Below, piece by piece: positions 1 through 10,948 of a stretch of 64,000 nt of DNA. Under the pieces are notes generated by a model, which worked only from the letters and a program-made list of their open reading frames with translations, had not been told where the DNA came from and searched no databases. The translations under genes were made by a program, and so were the position numbers. The stretch comes from Hyunsoonleella ulvae (GTDB taxonomy: Bacteria; Bacteroidota; Bacteroidia; Flavobacteriales; Flavobacteriaceae), in NCBI RefSeq assembly GCF_016827605.1, contig NZ_JAEPJQ010000006.1:124001-188000 (forward strand). Direction: 5' to 3'. Each line of letters starts with the position of its first letter. Positions within the stretch are counted from its first letter, which is position 1.

Positions 1-2835
1 CTCAGAACTATTATTTCCGCTCCAGCCATTTACTGCTCCTAATGCGTTTACACTAGCCGAGTTGTACCATTGCGTTCCATCACCCATAGCTCCCAAAGTG
101 GTCCAAGTAGATCCATTAGTTGAATATTCTATTAGAGCACCATCATTAGCATCTGTATTATAACGTATGTCTATACTAAACTTTAAATTGTAGAAACCAG
201 TTAAATCTATTACTGGGCTTGTTGCGTATGTATCGGTATTTGTTAAATAGTTGTTGTAGCTATCAGTATACCAGTAATTTGCTTCACATATATCAGTAGT
301 GTTTGTACCGTGTGTCCATGTTGAGCCAGAGCCACTGTTAGTCATAGTCCATCCTCCATCGTTGTTGTCAAAATTTTCGTAGTAAATGGTGTATGTTGGT
401 GGGCCGCTAATTCCTGTACCTTGAATATCAAAAGTATAAGGGTTTTCATCTCCATCGTCATTTGCTATAGATACAGTTGCAGTTCTAGTACCTAGAGCGC
501 TAGGGTCGAATGTAATTTCAAAAGTAGTGCTGCTGCTAGCTGCTATAGTAGCTGAAGGGATACTTGTTACAGTAAAATCTCCTGGGTGAGCACCACCAAT
601 AGTTATATATGGAGAAGCTCCTGTAAGATTTAAACTAGATACTGTACCTAGGTTTTGAATGGTAAAGGTGTTAGCATTATTACCACTAGTAACTACAATG
701 CTACCAAAATCTGTGTCGTCGCTTGTATCTGGTGTGGTATCACCATCAGCGATATCAACGCTATTACCTTGAATATTTATTTCTTGTACTGTGGTTATCC
801 CCGTACCTTGAATATTAAAATTATATGGGTTTTCATCAGAATCATCATTAGCGATACTTACTGTAGCGGTTCTTAAGCCTGTTGCGCTTGGGTTAAATGT
901 AATGGTAAATGTTGTACTGCCACTGGCAGCTACAGTAGCTGAAGGATTTGCTGTTAGTGTAAAGTCGGCTGCATGGGTTCCGCTAATTGTAATGTAAGGG
1001 GATGGGGCTGTTAAATTTAAGGTTGCAGTACCTGTATTTTGGATGGTAAACGTATTGGCGTTAGTACCAATTGTCACGTCAACATTTCCAAAATCAGTGT
1101 CATCAGATACATCTGGTGTAGTATCTCCATCTGTAATTGTGGTTGCATTACCAATAAGATTTATTTCTGGTTCTGGTGCTGTGTTGTAAAGAGAGATATC
1201 ATCTACGGACATATCACTGTTAAAGCTACTTCCTGTAATACCTTGAATTCTTAATTTGATAGTTTGCCCAGCATAAGCAGCAAGGTTTAACGTAACGGTA
1301 ATCCAAGCGTCTCCATTGGTTGTTTGAACTTGTCCAGTTTGCGACCAAAGATTTGTAGGGTAGGTAACTCCACTATCAGTACTAATGTCTACATTAAGGG
1401 TTCCCATATCTGCTCCATACATGTGGTAGCTAAAGGACAGTTCTGGATTTGTTAGGCCAGTAAGGTCAAAACAAGGACTAAAAAGATTACTAGTATTATT
1501 GTAATTTGAACTTGCTTCCGTATAAATATAATATGTTCCACCGCCAGCACCAGTAGGACCAGTTGCTGATGAAGTGGTTCCACCACTATTAACGGTCCAA
1601 TCAAAATTATCAGTTGTATCTTGAATCCATGCACCAACTGTGTTGGTTTCAAAATCTTCAGTGTATGGAAAACTACTAACTGTTGAACCACAAGGATCTA
1701 CCCCTGTGCCTTGAATATCAAACGTGTAAGGATTTTCATCAGAATCATCATTTGCAATACTTACGGATGCAGTTCTAAGGCCTGTAGCACTAGGATCAAA
1801 AGTAATTGTAAATGTTGTACTACCGCTAGCAGCTACTGTTGATGCTGGATTAGCCGTAACTGTAAAATCGGCTGCATGAGTACCTGAGATGCTTACTAGA
1901 GGACCACCAGTAAGGTTTAATGTTATAGTACCTGTATTTTGGATGGTAAATATATTTGCATCTGTAGCACCAGTAATATTCACACTACCAAAATCTGTAT
2001 CGTCGCTTACATCTGGAGAAGTATCCCCATCAGTAATATCTGTTCCATTACCTTGTATGTTTATATCTGGAGCTATTGCAGTCCATGTAAGAATAACTAA
2101 ACCTGGGGCACCATTTCCACCAACGCCATTTCCATCTCCAGAAGCACCACCGCCACCGCCATAGTCCTCACCGTTTTGTCCGTCGTTATCGTTTCCACCA
2201 TTACCACCGTTTCCAGTTCCGCCATTACCGTTGTTTGTGCCACCAGCACCACCACTTGGTGTGAAAGTACCTGTAGCATCTTGACCGTCGCTTCCGTTAC
2301 CACTATCACCTGCAGCCCCACCGCCAGCTCCTCCTTCGTCTAGATCGCCATTACCACCACTTCCTCCAGAAAAGGCTACTTGACTGGTAACAGTGCCTGT
2401 AAAAGAACCACCTCCACCAGCACCACCAGCTCCTCCACTACTTGTTGATGTAAAACCACCACTACCTCCATTAGCAGTTATTGTACCTATGGTGTGTGAA
2501 ACAATTGTATTACCACCATTACCTCCATCATTTCCGTTCGAAGTTGCTCCAATACCACCTGAGCCAATCGTTACTGTAATATTATCTCCTGGTGTCACAG
2601 CTAGCGTTCCTCCTCGGAATCCGCCTCCTCCTCCTCCGCCGCCGCCATCGTTACTGCCTTCGTCTGCACCACCACCACCGGCCCCCCAGGCCGATACATT
2701 TACAGATGTAACTCCAGAGGGAACTACAAAAGTACCGCTTGAGGTGTAAGTTTGACTTTGGGAAAATACATTCGAGGAAAATAGAATACCTACTATAAGT
2801 ATAGTAAACTTTAATAAAAAAGTAACTTTTTTCAT
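1..2835 (-). CDS. Large secreted glycine-rich / choice-of-anchor D repeat protein, C-terminus beyond window
   Basis: An open frame on the minus strand starts with ATG at 2833-2835 and runs without a stop through position 1, giving 945 codons; the C-terminus is missing. Residues 1-26 are a signal peptide ending in VFSQ. Residues ~30-250 form a strongly glycine-rich stretch of the 'glycine-rich domain' kind. Three Hydin/choice-of-anchor D type beta-sandwich repeats follow, near residues 255-378, 552-675 and 685-805, each with a DGDTTPD...DDTDFG start and an ENPY.F.IQGTG end. MAM/jelly-roll-like domains separate and follow them (~382-548 and ~808-945). This architecture is typical of T9SS-exported adhesin-like surface proteins in Bacteroidota; the sorting domain would lie outside the window. 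The substrate or partner is unknown. It shares strand and an upstream motif with the next gene. Confidence 0.85.
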   Translation of the reverse strand, partial: MKKVTFLLKFTILIVGILFSSNVFSQSQTYTSSGTFVVPSGVTSVNVSAWGAGGGGADEGSNDGGGGGGGGGFRGGTLAVTPGDNITVTIGSGGIGATSNGNDGGNGGNTIVSHTIGTITANGGSGGFTSTSSGGAGGAGGGGSFTGTVTSQVAFSGGSGGNGDLDEGGAGGGAAGDSGNGSDGQDATGTFTPSGGAGGTNNGNGGTGNGGNGGNDNDGQNGEDYGGGGGASGDGNGVGGNGAPGLVILTWTAIAPDINIQGNGTDITDGDTSPDVSDDTDFGSVNITGATDANIFTIQNTGTITLNLTGGPLVSISGTHAADFTVTANPASTVAASGSTTFTITFDPSATGLRTASVSIANDDSDENPYTFDIQGTGVDPCGSTVSSFPYTEDFETNTVGAWIQDTTDNFDWTVNSGGTTSSATGPTGAGGGTYYIYTEASSNYNNTSNLFSPCFDLTGLTNPELSFSYHMYGADMGTLNVDISTDSGVTYPTNLWSQTGQVQTTNGDAWITVTLNLAAYAGQTIKLRIQGITGSSFNSDMSVDDISLYNTAPEPEINLIGNATTITDGDTTPDVSDDTDFGNVDVTIGTNANTFTIQNTGTATLNLTAPSPYITISGTHAADFTLTANPSATVAASGSTTFTITFNPSATGLRTATVSIANDDSDENPYNFNIQGTGITTVQEINIQGNSVDIADGDTTPDTSDDTDFGSIVVTSGNNANTFTIQNLGTVSSLNLTGASPYITIGGAHPGDFTVTSIPSATIAASSSTTFEITFDPSALGTRTATVSIANDDGDENPYTFDIQGTGISGPPTYTIYYENFDNNDGGWTMTNSGSGSTWTHGTNTTDICEANYWYTDSYNNYLTNTDTYATSPVIDLTGFYNLKFSIDIRYNTDANDGALIEYSTNGSTWTTLGAMGDGTQWYNSASVNALGAVNGWSGNNSSE

Positions 2836-2888
2836 GAGAGGTTAAATTTAGCTTGGGACTAATTATTTAAGCTCCAAATATAAAATAC

Positions 2889-2925
2889 AACTCCATGAAA
2901 TACAAAAATAATCGATGAAATACAT
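2889..2925 (-). promoter_or_regulatory. 37-bp upstream element, copy A (direct repeat, 20-bp period)
   Basis: On the minus strand this element holds two copies of the core TTTCATSG whose ATG complements lie exactly 20 bp apart. It matches 10949-10985 at 34 of 37 positions. It lies 54-90 bp upstream of the start at 2835, nearly the same placement as copy B. A TATATTTG sequence (2882-2875, minus) fits the Bacteroidota -7 consensus TAnnTTTG and sits just downstream. This suggests a shared transcription-factor site for the two minus-strand surface proteins; the factor is unknown. Confidence 0.6.
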
Positions 2926-3004
2926 AATATATATTGTATATTATTGATAATCAGTTAATTAATTTTTTTGGATTTATATGTTTTTAGTGGGGCAACCATA
3001 TAAA

Positions 3005-3041
3005 ATAAGAGGTTGAACTTTTACAAAGCTCAACCTCTTAT
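3005..3041 (-). terminator. Intrinsic terminator after the M14 repeat protein
   Basis: A perfect 12-bp stem (3005-3016 with 3030-3041) with a 13-nt loop lies 19 bp beyond the stop of the 3060-10895 gene. On the minus strand the stem is followed by TTTTATATGG, a short U-rich tract. Confidence 0.75.
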
Positions 3042-3059
3042 GAGTCTATTTATTTTTGA

Positions 3060-6000
3060 TTAAAACTTTATTAACTGTCTCATCATAGAGAATCCAGTTT
3101 CAATATTTATGATTTTTACGACATATGGAGCTTGGTCTAGTTGATCTAAACCGCTTACTCTTATTTTTCTATTAGTACTTGAATACTGTCTGTCAATAAC
3201 TAATCTACCATTCATATCAAATATCTGTATACCAAACTCTACACTATTATAACTTGAAGGTAAATCAATGTTAATAGTATTACCAAATGGATTTGGTAGT
3301 ACAGAAATATTTCTGAATTCTAATTTGTCTCTATCAAGCGTGGTTTGGTCAAACCCGTCACAATCTTGATCAATACCATCATCTGTGATTTCTGGTGCTC
3401 CGGGGTGTATACTAGCTCCGCTACCCGGCGTGTCATCACAATCAGTTACAGGAAGTACGCTAGACGTGTATTCTATTCCTGGAGATGAACAATCAGAAAC
3501 CGTTGATATTGCGTAACCATCACCATCAGCATCTAAATACCAAATAGTTTGAGGCGTCACTGTAAGGTTCAGCACATCGTTAGCCGTACATCCATCGTTG
3601 GTAATGGTAAGCCCAGACTGGCTTGTTGTATAGTCCTGTCCATTGGCTGCCCAAGTGTAGGTCTCTCCTGAACAGATGGTGGCATTGGTCACGTCATCTG
3701 CAGGTTTAGGCGTCACTGTTAAGTTAAGCACGTCATCCGCCGTACATCCATCATTGGTAATGGTAAGCCCAGACTGGCTTGTTGTATAATCCTGTCCATT
3801 GGCTGCCCAAGTGTAGGTCTCTCCTGAACAGATGGTGGCATTGGTCACGTCATCTGCAGGTTTAGGTGTTACCGTAAGGTTCAGTACATCATCCGCCGTA
3901 CATCCATCATTGGTAATGGTAAGCCCTGACTGGCTTGTTGTATAATCCTGTCCATTGGCTGCCCATGTGTAGGTCTCTCCTGAACAGATAGTGGCATTGG
4001 TCACGTCATCTGCAGGTTTAGGTGTTACCGTAAGGTTCAGCACATCATCCGCCGTACATCCATCGTTGGTAATGGTAAGCCCTGACTGGCTTGTTGTATA
4101 ATCCTGTCCATTGGCTGCCCAAGTGTAGGTCTCTCCCGAACAGATGGTGGCATTGGTCACGTCATCTGCAGGTTTTGGTGTTACCGTAAGGTTCAGCACA
4201 TCGTTAGCCGTACATCCATCATTGGTAATGGTAAGCCCGGATTGTGACGTGGTATAGTCCTGTCCATTGGCTGCCCATGTGTAGGTCTCCCCCGAACAGA
4301 TGGTGGCATTGGTCACGTCATCTGCAGGTTTAGGCGTTACCGTAAGGTTCAGCACATCGTTTGCCGTACACCCATCGTTGGTAATGGTAAGCCCAGACTG
4401 GCTTGTTGTATAGTCCTGCCCGTTGGCTGCCCATGTATAGGTCTCTCCTGAACAGATGGTGGCATTGGTCACGTCATCTGCAGGTTTTGGCGTAACAGTT
4501 AAGTTTAGTACATCATCAGCTGTACATCCATCGTTAGTAATGGTAAGTCCAGATTGCGCTGTTGTATAATCTTGGCCATTAGCTGCCCATGTGTATGTTT
4601 CTCCTGAACAGATGGTGGCATTGGTCACGTCATCTGCAGGTTTAGGCGTTACTGTTAAGTTAAGCACGTCATCCGCCGTACACCCATCGTTGGTAATGGT
4701 AAGCCCAGACTGGCTTGTTGTATAGTCCTGCCCATTGGCTGCCCATGTATAGGTCTCTCCCGAACAGATGGTGGCATTGGTCACGTCATCTGCAGGTTTT
4801 GGTGTTACCGTAAGGTTCAGTACATCGTTAGCCGTACACCCATCATTGGTAATGGTAAGCCCAGACTGGCTTGTTGTATAGTCCTGCCCGTTGGCTGCCC
4901 ATGTGTATGTTTCTCCTGAACAGATGGTTGCATTGGTCACGTCATCTGCAGGTTTAGGCGTTACTGTTAAGTTAAGCACGTCATCCGCCGTACACCCATC
5001 GTTGGTAATGGTAAGCCCAGACTGGCTTGTTGTATAGTCCTGCCCATTGGCTGCCCATGTATAGGTCTCTCCCGAACAGATGGTTGCGTTTGTTACGTCA
5101 TCTGCAGGTTTTGGTGTTACCGTAAGGTTCAGTACATCGTTAGCCGTACATCCATCGTTGGTAATGGTAAGCCCTGACTGGCTTGTTGTATAATCCTGTC
5201 CATTGGCTGCCCATGTGTAGGTCTCTCCTGAACAGATGGTGGCATTGGTCACGTCATCTGCAGGCTTAGGTGTTACCGTAAGGTTCAGTACGTCATCCGC
5301 CGTACATCCATCGTTGGTAATGGTAAGCCCTGACTGGCTTGTTGTATAATCCTGTCCATTGGCTGCCCATGTGTAGGTCTCTCCTGAACAGATGGTGGCA
5401 TTGGTCACGTCATCTGCAGGCTTAGGTGTTACCGTAAGGTTCAGTACGTCATCCGCCGTACATCCATCGTTGGTAATGGTAAGCCCTGACTGGCTTGTTG
5501 TATAATCCTGTCCATTGGCTGCCCATGTATAGGTCTCTCCCGAACAGATGGTGGCATTGGTCACGTCATCTGCAGGTTTTGGTGTTACCGTAAGGTTCAG
5601 TACGTCATCCGCCGTACATCCATCGTTGGTAATGGTAAGCCCTGACTGGCTTGTTGTATAATCCTGCCCATTGGCTGCCCATGTATAGGTCTCTCCCGAA
5701 CAGATGGTGGCATTGGTCACGTCATCTGCAGGTTTAGGTGTTACCGTAAGGTTCAGCACATCGTTAGCCGTACATCCATCATTGGTAATGGTAAGCCCGG
5801 ATTGTGACGTGGTATAGTCCTGTCCATTGGCTGCCCATGTGTAGGTCTCCCCCGAACAGATGGTTGCGTTTGTTACGTCATCTGCAGGTTTTGGTGTTAC
5901 CGTAAGGTTCAGCACATCGTTAGCCGTACATCCATCATTGGTAATGGTAAGCCCTGACTGGCTGGTCGTATAGTCCTGTCCGTTGGCCACCCATGTGTAT

Positions 6001-9000
6001 GTTTCTCCCGAACAGATGGTTGCGTTTGTTACGTCATCTGCAGGTTTTGGTGTTACCGTAAGGTTCAGCACATCGTTAGCCGTACATCCATCGTTGGTAA
6101 TGGTAAGCCCTGACTGGTTGGTCGTATAGTCCTGTCCGTTGGCCACCCATGTGTATGTTTCTCCCGAACAGATGGTTGCGTTTGTTACGTCATCTGCAGG
6201 TTTTGGTGTTACCGTAAGGTTCAGTACATCGTTAGCCGTACATCCATCGTTGGTAATGGTAAGCCCTGACTGGTTGGTCGTATAGTCCTGCCCGTTGGCT
6301 GCCCATGTATAGGTCTCTCCCGAACAGATGGTTGCGTTTGTTACGTCATCTGCAGGTTTTGGTGTTACCGTAAGGTTCAGTACATCGTTAGCCGTACATC
6401 CATCGTTGGTAATGGTAAGCCCTGACTGGCTTGTTGTATAGTCCTGTCCATTGGCTGCCCATGTATAGGTCTCTCCCGAACAGATGGTGGCATTGGTCAC
6501 GTCATCTGCAGGCTTAGGTGTCACGGTTAAGTTAAGTACATCATCCGCTGTACATCCATCGTTGGTAATGGTAAGCCCTGACTGGCTGGTCGTATAGTCC
6601 TGTCCGTTGGCCGCCCATGTATAGGTCTCTCCCGAACAGATGGTGGCATTGGTCACGTCATCTGCAGGTTTAGGTGTTACCGTAAGGTTCAGCACATCGT
6701 TAGCCGTACATCCATCATTGGTAATGGTAAGCCCGGATTGTGACGTGGTATAGTCCTGTCCATTGGCTGCCCATGTGTAGGTCTCCCCCGAACAGATGGT
6801 TGCGTTTGTTACGTCATCTGCAGGTTTTGGTGTTACCGTAAGGTTCAGCACATCGTTAGCCGTACATCCATCATTGGTAATGGTAAGCCCTGACTGGCTG
6901 GTCGTATAGTCCTGTCCGTTGGCCACCCATGTGTATGTTTCTCCCGAACAGATGGTTGCGTTTGTTACGTCATCTGCAGGTTTTGGTGTTACCGTAAGGT
7001 TCAGCACATCGTTAGCCGTACATCCATCATTGGTAATGGTAAGCCCGGATTGTGACGTGGTATAGTCCTGTCCGTTGGCCACCCATGTGTATGTTTCTCC
7101 CGAACAGATGGTGGCATTGGTCACGTCATCTGCAGGTTTTGGTGTTACCGTAAGGTTCAGTACATCGTTAGCCGTACATCCATCGTTGGTAATGGTAAGC
7201 CCTGACTGGTTGGTCGTATAGTCCTGCCCATTGGCTGCCCATGTATAGGTCTCCCCCGAACAGATGGTGGCATTGGTCACGTCATCTGCAGGCTTAGGTG
7301 TCACGGTTAAGTTAAGTACATCATCCGCTGTACATCCATCGTTGGTAATGGTAAGCCCTGACTGGCTGGTCGTATAGTCCTGTCCGTTGGCCGCCCATGT
7401 ATAGGTCTCTCCTGAACAGATGGTGGCATTGGTCACGTCATCTGCAGGCTTAGGTGTTACCGTAAGGTTCAGTACGTCATCCGCCGTACATCCATCGTTG
7501 GTAATGGTAAGTCCAGATTGAGCTGTTGTATAATCTTGGCCATTGGCTGCCCATGTATAGGTCTCTCCCGAACAGATGGTGGCATTGGTCACGTCATCTG
7601 CAGGCTTAGAACAACCCACATTTGCAGTTAAGGCTAATTCATCAATAGCAATATCACTATTAAATCCATTTCCTGTTGTTCCTGAAAATCTGAGTCTAAT
7701 AACTTGCCCGTCGTAATTACCTAAATCTATAGTTTGTTGTGACCATGCTGCTCCACTGTTTGCTTGTTGTTGTCCACTTAAGATAGGTGTATTAGTTACT
7801 ACATTTCCAGCTGCATTAAGTTGACTCCACGTGACTCCATTATCTGTGCTTACATCAACAGACAATGTTCCCATATCCCCTCCGTACATATGATAATAAA
7901 ATGAAAAACTAGCATTTTGGTATCCATTTAGATCAAAACATGGACTGATGAAATTTACATTAACATTTGCTCCAATTCTATTGGTTCCAGGAGGGGTGGA
8001 AGCTTCAGCATAGTAGTAATTTCCACCACCATTATAATCTCCTGACGGACCTGTATTAGTAGAAGGTGTGCTTCCAGAATTCAAGGCCCAATAAGAGCTA
8101 TCAGTACCAGGGTTTATGGTATCGTCATTAGGGTCTTGTTCCCAATCTGTTGAACCTGAATCAAAATTTTCAGCATAAGGATATGAAGAGATAATAGTTC
8201 CTGTACAAGCGGTTCCAGTAAAGTTTACTGATGAAGAATAGCTTGATGTGGAGACACCGCACCTTGTAGCGACTTGAGCTTCATAATCTGTTCCGTCTAT
8301 TAAACCGTTTATTGTATAAGTATTAGTAACAATATCTGTTACGGTTGTCCAAGTTGGAGCACCAGTTTCTCTGTATCTTACGTCATAAGTAGCTGATGGT
8401 ATATTATCCCAGCTAAGTATAGCTGATAATGCTGTTGTTGTTGTATCTGCTGTAAGTCCAACGGGTGCAATGGAATTATTACATGGGATTTGAATATCTA
8501 AAATTTTAAAATCATCAAAAATAAAACCATCGAATGTAGTGGTTAAATCGTCCTCTCTATTGGTATCGTCTGATTTAAATCTGAATCTGAATTCTATGTT
8601 ACTTTGTCCTAGTAGAAAGCTATTGTCTTCATTATTGATAAGAATTTCTTCCATTACCCATTTATCCATGCTATCTCCATCATAAATGGTTTCTCCATTG
8701 GTTGATTGGTGTTGTGCAAGTGTATTGTTGTTACCATAAATACTGAAAGAATCAGACCTTTTAGAGATGTGGAAATTAGTTAGTGATGTTGCTGCAGGTT
8801 TATTATATCTACCACATAAAGCAGTCCAATTACTACCTCCATCTGTACTTGCTTCTAGTTGTACCAAGTCAAAATTTCTCTCTAAATCCCATTTCGCATA
8901 AAATTGTACTAATGCTTGAGAAGAAGATGATAAATCTATCGTGGAATTTAATGTAATGGTTTTGTTTTCATTATTACTATAAGCGCCTGAGGGCGAATCT

Positions 9001-10895
9001 GTAATAGCTGTAGAACCAATATGGGAGTCTCCTGTGGTTCCCCATGTACCTCCTGATGTTGTCCAGTTTGAAGTGTCTGTATCATTGTCTTGGAACAGAA
9101 CAGTAGGTTGGTAATATTTTATATAATTTGCGCGATAGATAATAAAATCATTATTACTTAAAGTAACTTGAAACTCAATTTCATCATTTGGTTGAATTCC
9201 AGCATCTAATGTATAAGGTACATTTAAATTTCGTTGCTCCAATTTTGTCCATCCAGATTGTACAGAAGGAGAGGTTATTGAGGTAATGTTTGCAGAAACT
9301 GGTGTAACCGTAAGTGTAATATCGTCGTAAGTCTTACCTAAATATTCTACACCAAAGGTTAAGTTTCCCGATGTAGATGATATGTCACTTGTATTTAGGT
9401 CGTGAAATTTAGCATATTTTCCAGAGTGAATAACTGATAAATAATTCATACGTAAAGCACGTCTAGCGATATCTATAATCAATGTAGTAGTAGGCCAAAA
9501 ATCATCTCCATTTTCTGGAGCGAAAGCCAATACATCTTTTCCGGAACCTGAGCTTGTTTGTCCGCCAGAAGTTACAGATGGTCCACCTAGCATCCAGTCG
9601 TTAACATCTCCGTTAGCTTCGTATAATGTGTTTGGTGCCGACCCAAAAATATACCTATTATGATGTGTTAAATCAGTACATATTTTTGCATATTCATCTT
9701 CTCTTCCGGAGTCGATTGCTGATGCATTACCATTATAAGAAGAAGTCACGATGGAATTTAAACCACCGTGATGGTTTACAGCTACTTTAATATCATGTGC
9801 GGCAATGAATTCTTGTACAATTTGTGTTTCAGGCTCTGATCCTGCCGAGGGCCCTCTATATGTATTACTACTTGTTGTGGGTGAGGAACCAGTATTGTCC
9901 CATCCCCAGTAATAGTTAAAGTTTCTATTTAAATCAACCCCTCTAACATTATTAGATGAACTCGTAGTGCCATTATCTGCAACTCCAGGTCTTAAATTTT
10001 TACGCTGTAATCCTCCACCAGATGGGGCTATAACCTCATTCCAACGATATCCATCAGGGTTACTGATTGGTATGATGTAGATTTCTTGATTGTCTACTAT
10101 GTTTTTTACAAAAGGGTCTGTACTATAGTTTTCAAGTAAATACCACATAAAATAGAAAGTGTTCATAACACTACTAATCTCACGGGCATGCATTGCACCA
10201 GTAATTAGTGTTTCAGGCTCATTTGCTTCATCTGTATCAGGGTTATCTGAAATTCTAACATAGTACACAGGTTGTCCAGCCCATGTTGTACTACCCGTAG
10301 AATTTCCGTGAGTTACTGTTCCTGAAGTAGAAGCATCTGTTCTCACGGATATTAAATTTGGATACATACTACGCATCAAATCTAATTCAGCATAAGCCTC
10401 ACTTAATGTTAGTGCTCCACCCATACTACCTAACTTAAAGTTTGTAGGCTCTATCCAATCAATTTCTTCACAATCATCATGTTGCGTTGGGTTATCAACT
10501 AAGCTACTCTTTTTGCTTAACGTTTTGCTTGCCCTCTTTTGAGCTGCGATCTGTTGGGATAGTCTTAGTTCGGCTTGGGCAATTGGTAATTCAATTGCAT
10601 TTCTTTCACTATAGTAAGTAGTGAGATCATCAATTAAGACATTATAGGAAATGCCTTGATTGTCTAGAAGCTGTAATTCAGCATAACTAAGTTCCATTTG
10701 CAAATTATTGTTAACGAACTTAGGTCCACAAGATAAAGCTATTCCAGCCTTTTGGATGTTTTGTAATGTGCTAACTGAAGGGTTAGGTATGGAGATTCTT
10801 TTTGGCGTTTGATTTATTACCTGAGAGAAACCATAATTAATAAGTAAATTGAAAATTGCTAGCAAAACAATTTTCTGGCAGGTAGTTTTTTTCAT
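3060..10895 (-). CDS. Secreted M14-family zinc carboxypeptidase with FN3, 26 tandem 52-residue repeats and T9SS sorting domain
   Basis: This is a 2611-residue secreted protein. Residues 1-25 are a signal peptide. An M14 peptidase domain spans ~150-500 with zinc ligands H236 and E239 (HARE motif), H375 or H376 (VNHHG) and a catalytic-type glutamate E461 (APENGD); all key residues are present, so it is probably an active metallocarboxypeptidase. A jelly-roll domain, an FN3 domain (~830-920) and a MAM-like domain follow. Twenty-six near-identical 52-residue repeats then occupy about 1,350 residues; each has two cysteines (TICSGETY and NDGCTA), probably a disulfide-stapled Ig-like stalk. After the repeats comes an Asp-rich DADGDGY...DCDD...DQDCDG segment resembling MopE/thrombospondin-3 calcium-binding motifs, and finally a T9SS type A sorting domain beginning at VLPNPFGN. 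It probably acts at the cell surface. A terminator follows at 3005-3041. It is not obviously part of the polysaccharide locus. Confidence 0.92.
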   Translation of the reverse strand: MKKTTCQKIVLLAIFNLLINYGFSQVINQTPKRISIPNPSVSTLQNIQKAGIALSCGPKFVNNNLQMELSYAELQLLDNQGISYNVLIDDLTTYYSERNAIELPIAQAELRLSQQIAAQKRASKTLSKKSSLVDNPTQHDDCEEIDWIEPTNFKLGSMGGALTLSEAYAELDLMRSMYPNLISVRTDASTSGTVTHGNSTGSTTWAGQPVYYVRISDNPDTDEANEPETLITGAMHAREISSVMNTFYFMWYLLENYSTDPFVKNIVDNQEIYIIPISNPDGYRWNEVIAPSGGGLQRKNLRPGVADNGTTSSSNNVRGVDLNRNFNYYWGWDNTGSSPTTSSNTYRGPSAGSEPETQIVQEFIAAHDIKVAVNHHGGLNSIVTSSYNGNASAIDSGREDEYAKICTDLTHHNRYIFGSAPNTLYEANGDVNDWMLGGPSVTSGGQTSSGSGKDVLAFAPENGDDFWPTTTLIIDIARRALRMNYLSVIHSGKYAKFHDLNTSDISSTSGNLTFGVEYLGKTYDDITLTVTPVSANITSITSPSVQSGWTKLEQRNLNVPYTLDAGIQPNDEIEFQVTLSNNDFIIYRANYIKYYQPTVLFQDNDTDTSNWTTSGGTWGTTGDSHIGSTAITDSPSGAYSNNENKTITLNSTIDLSSSSQALVQFYAKWDLERNFDLVQLEASTDGGSNWTALCGRYNKPAATSLTNFHISKRSDSFSIYGNNNTLAQHQSTNGETIYDGDSMDKWVMEEILINNEDNSFLLGQSNIEFRFRFKSDDTNREDDLTTTFDGFIFDDFKILDIQIPCNNSIAPVGLTADTTTTALSAILSWDNIPSATYDVRYRETGAPTWTTVTDIVTNTYTINGLIDGTDYEAQVATRCGVSTSSYSSSVNFTGTACTGTIISSYPYAENFDSGSTDWEQDPNDDTINPGTDSSYWALNSGSTPSTNTGPSGDYNGGGNYYYAEASTPPGTNRIGANVNVNFISPCFDLNGYQNASFSFYYHMYGGDMGTLSVDVSTDNGVTWSQLNAAGNVVTNTPILSGQQQANSGAAWSQQTIDLGNYDGQVIRLRFSGTTGNGFNSDIAIDELALTANVGCSKPADDVTNATICSGETYTWAANGQDYTTAQSGLTITNDGCTADDVLNLTVTPKPADDVTNATICSGETYTWAANGQDYTTSQSGLTITNDGCTADDVLNLTVTPKPADDVTNATICSGETYTWAANGQDYTTNQSGLTITNDGCTANDVLNLTVTPKPADDVTNATICSGETYTWVANGQDYTTSQSGLTITNDGCTANDVLNLTVTPKPADDVTNATICSGETYTWVANGQDYTTSQSGLTITNDGCTANDVLNLTVTPKPADDVTNATICSGETYTWAANGQDYTTSQSGLTITNDGCTANDVLNLTVTPKPADDVTNATICSGETYTWAANGQDYTTSQSGLTITNDGCTADDVLNLTVTPKPADDVTNATICSGETYTWAANGQDYTTSQSGLTITNDGCTANDVLNLTVTPKPADDVTNATICSGETYTWAANGQDYTTNQSGLTITNDGCTANDVLNLTVTPKPADDVTNATICSGETYTWVANGQDYTTNQSGLTITNDGCTANDVLNLTVTPKPADDVTNATICSGETYTWVANGQDYTTSQSGLTITNDGCTANDVLNLTVTPKPADDVTNATICSGETYTWAANGQDYTTSQSGLTITNDGCTANDVLNLTVTPKPADDVTNATICSGETYTWAANGQDYTTSQSGLTITNDGCTADDVLNLTVTPKPADDVTNATICSGETYTWAANGQDYTTSQSGLTITNDGCTADDVLNLTVTPKPADDVTNATICSGETYTWAANGQDYTTSQSGLTITNDGCTADDVLNLTVTPKPADDVTNATICSGETYTWAANGQDYTTSQSGLTITNDGCTANDVLNLTVTPKPADDVTNATICSGETYTWAANGQDYTTSQSGLTITNDGCTADDVLNLTVTPKPADDVTNATICSGETYTWAANGQDYTTSQSGLTITNDGCTANDVLNLTVTPKPADDVTNATICSGETYTWAANGQDYTTSQSGLTITNDGCTADDVLNLTVTPKPADDVTNATICSGETYTWAANGQDYTTAQSGLTITNDGCTADDVLNLTVTPKPADDVTNATICSGETYTWAANGQDYTTSQSGLTITNDGCTANDVLNLTVTPKPADDVTNATICSGETYTWAANGQDYTTSQSGLTITNDGCTANDVLNLTVTPKPADDVTNATICSGETYTWAANGQDYTTSQSGLTITNDGCTADDVLNLTVTPKPADDVTNATICSGETYTWAANGQDYTTSQSGLTITNDGCTADDVLNLTVTPKPADDVTNATICSGETYTWAANGQDYTTSQSGLTITNDGCTADDVLNLTVTPKPADDVTNATICSGETYTWAANGQDYTTSQSGLTITNDGCTANDVLNLTVTPQTIWYLDADGDGYAISTVSDCSSPGIEYTSSVLPVTDCDDTPGSGASIHPGAPEITDDGIDQDCDGFDQTTLDRDKLEFRNISVLPNPFGNTINIDLPSSYNSVEFGIQIFDMNGRLVIDRQYSSTNRKIRVSGLDQLDQAPYVVKIINIETGFSMMRQLIKF
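3554..7607 (-). repeat. 26-copy, 156-bp coding tandem repeat
   Basis: There are 26 head-to-tail units of 156 bp (52 codons) inside the M14 gene, all in frame. Variation at protein level is limited to a few sites (A/V after YTW; T-S/N/A-Q; A-D/N-D). At nucleotide level, synonymous variants are shared in patches between non-adjacent units: the segment from 5725 recurs from 6661 (936 bp = 6 units), and the segment from ~6481 recurs from 7261 (780 bp = 5 units). This indicates block duplication or gene conversion. Confidence 0.95.
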
Positions 10896-10948
10896 CAGAT
10901 TTAGGGGTTAATGAATTACAGGGGCTAATATAGTATTTTACAATTCAA

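Noticed and set aside
2393-2749. 118-codon proline-rich frame on the plus strand
   Set aside because: It is the antisense of the glycine-rich module of the left-edge minus-strand gene; proline codons are complements of glycine codons.
3554-7607. CRISPR-like regular repeat array
   Set aside because: The period is 156 bp, there are no unique spacers, and all units are in frame within one coding sequence.
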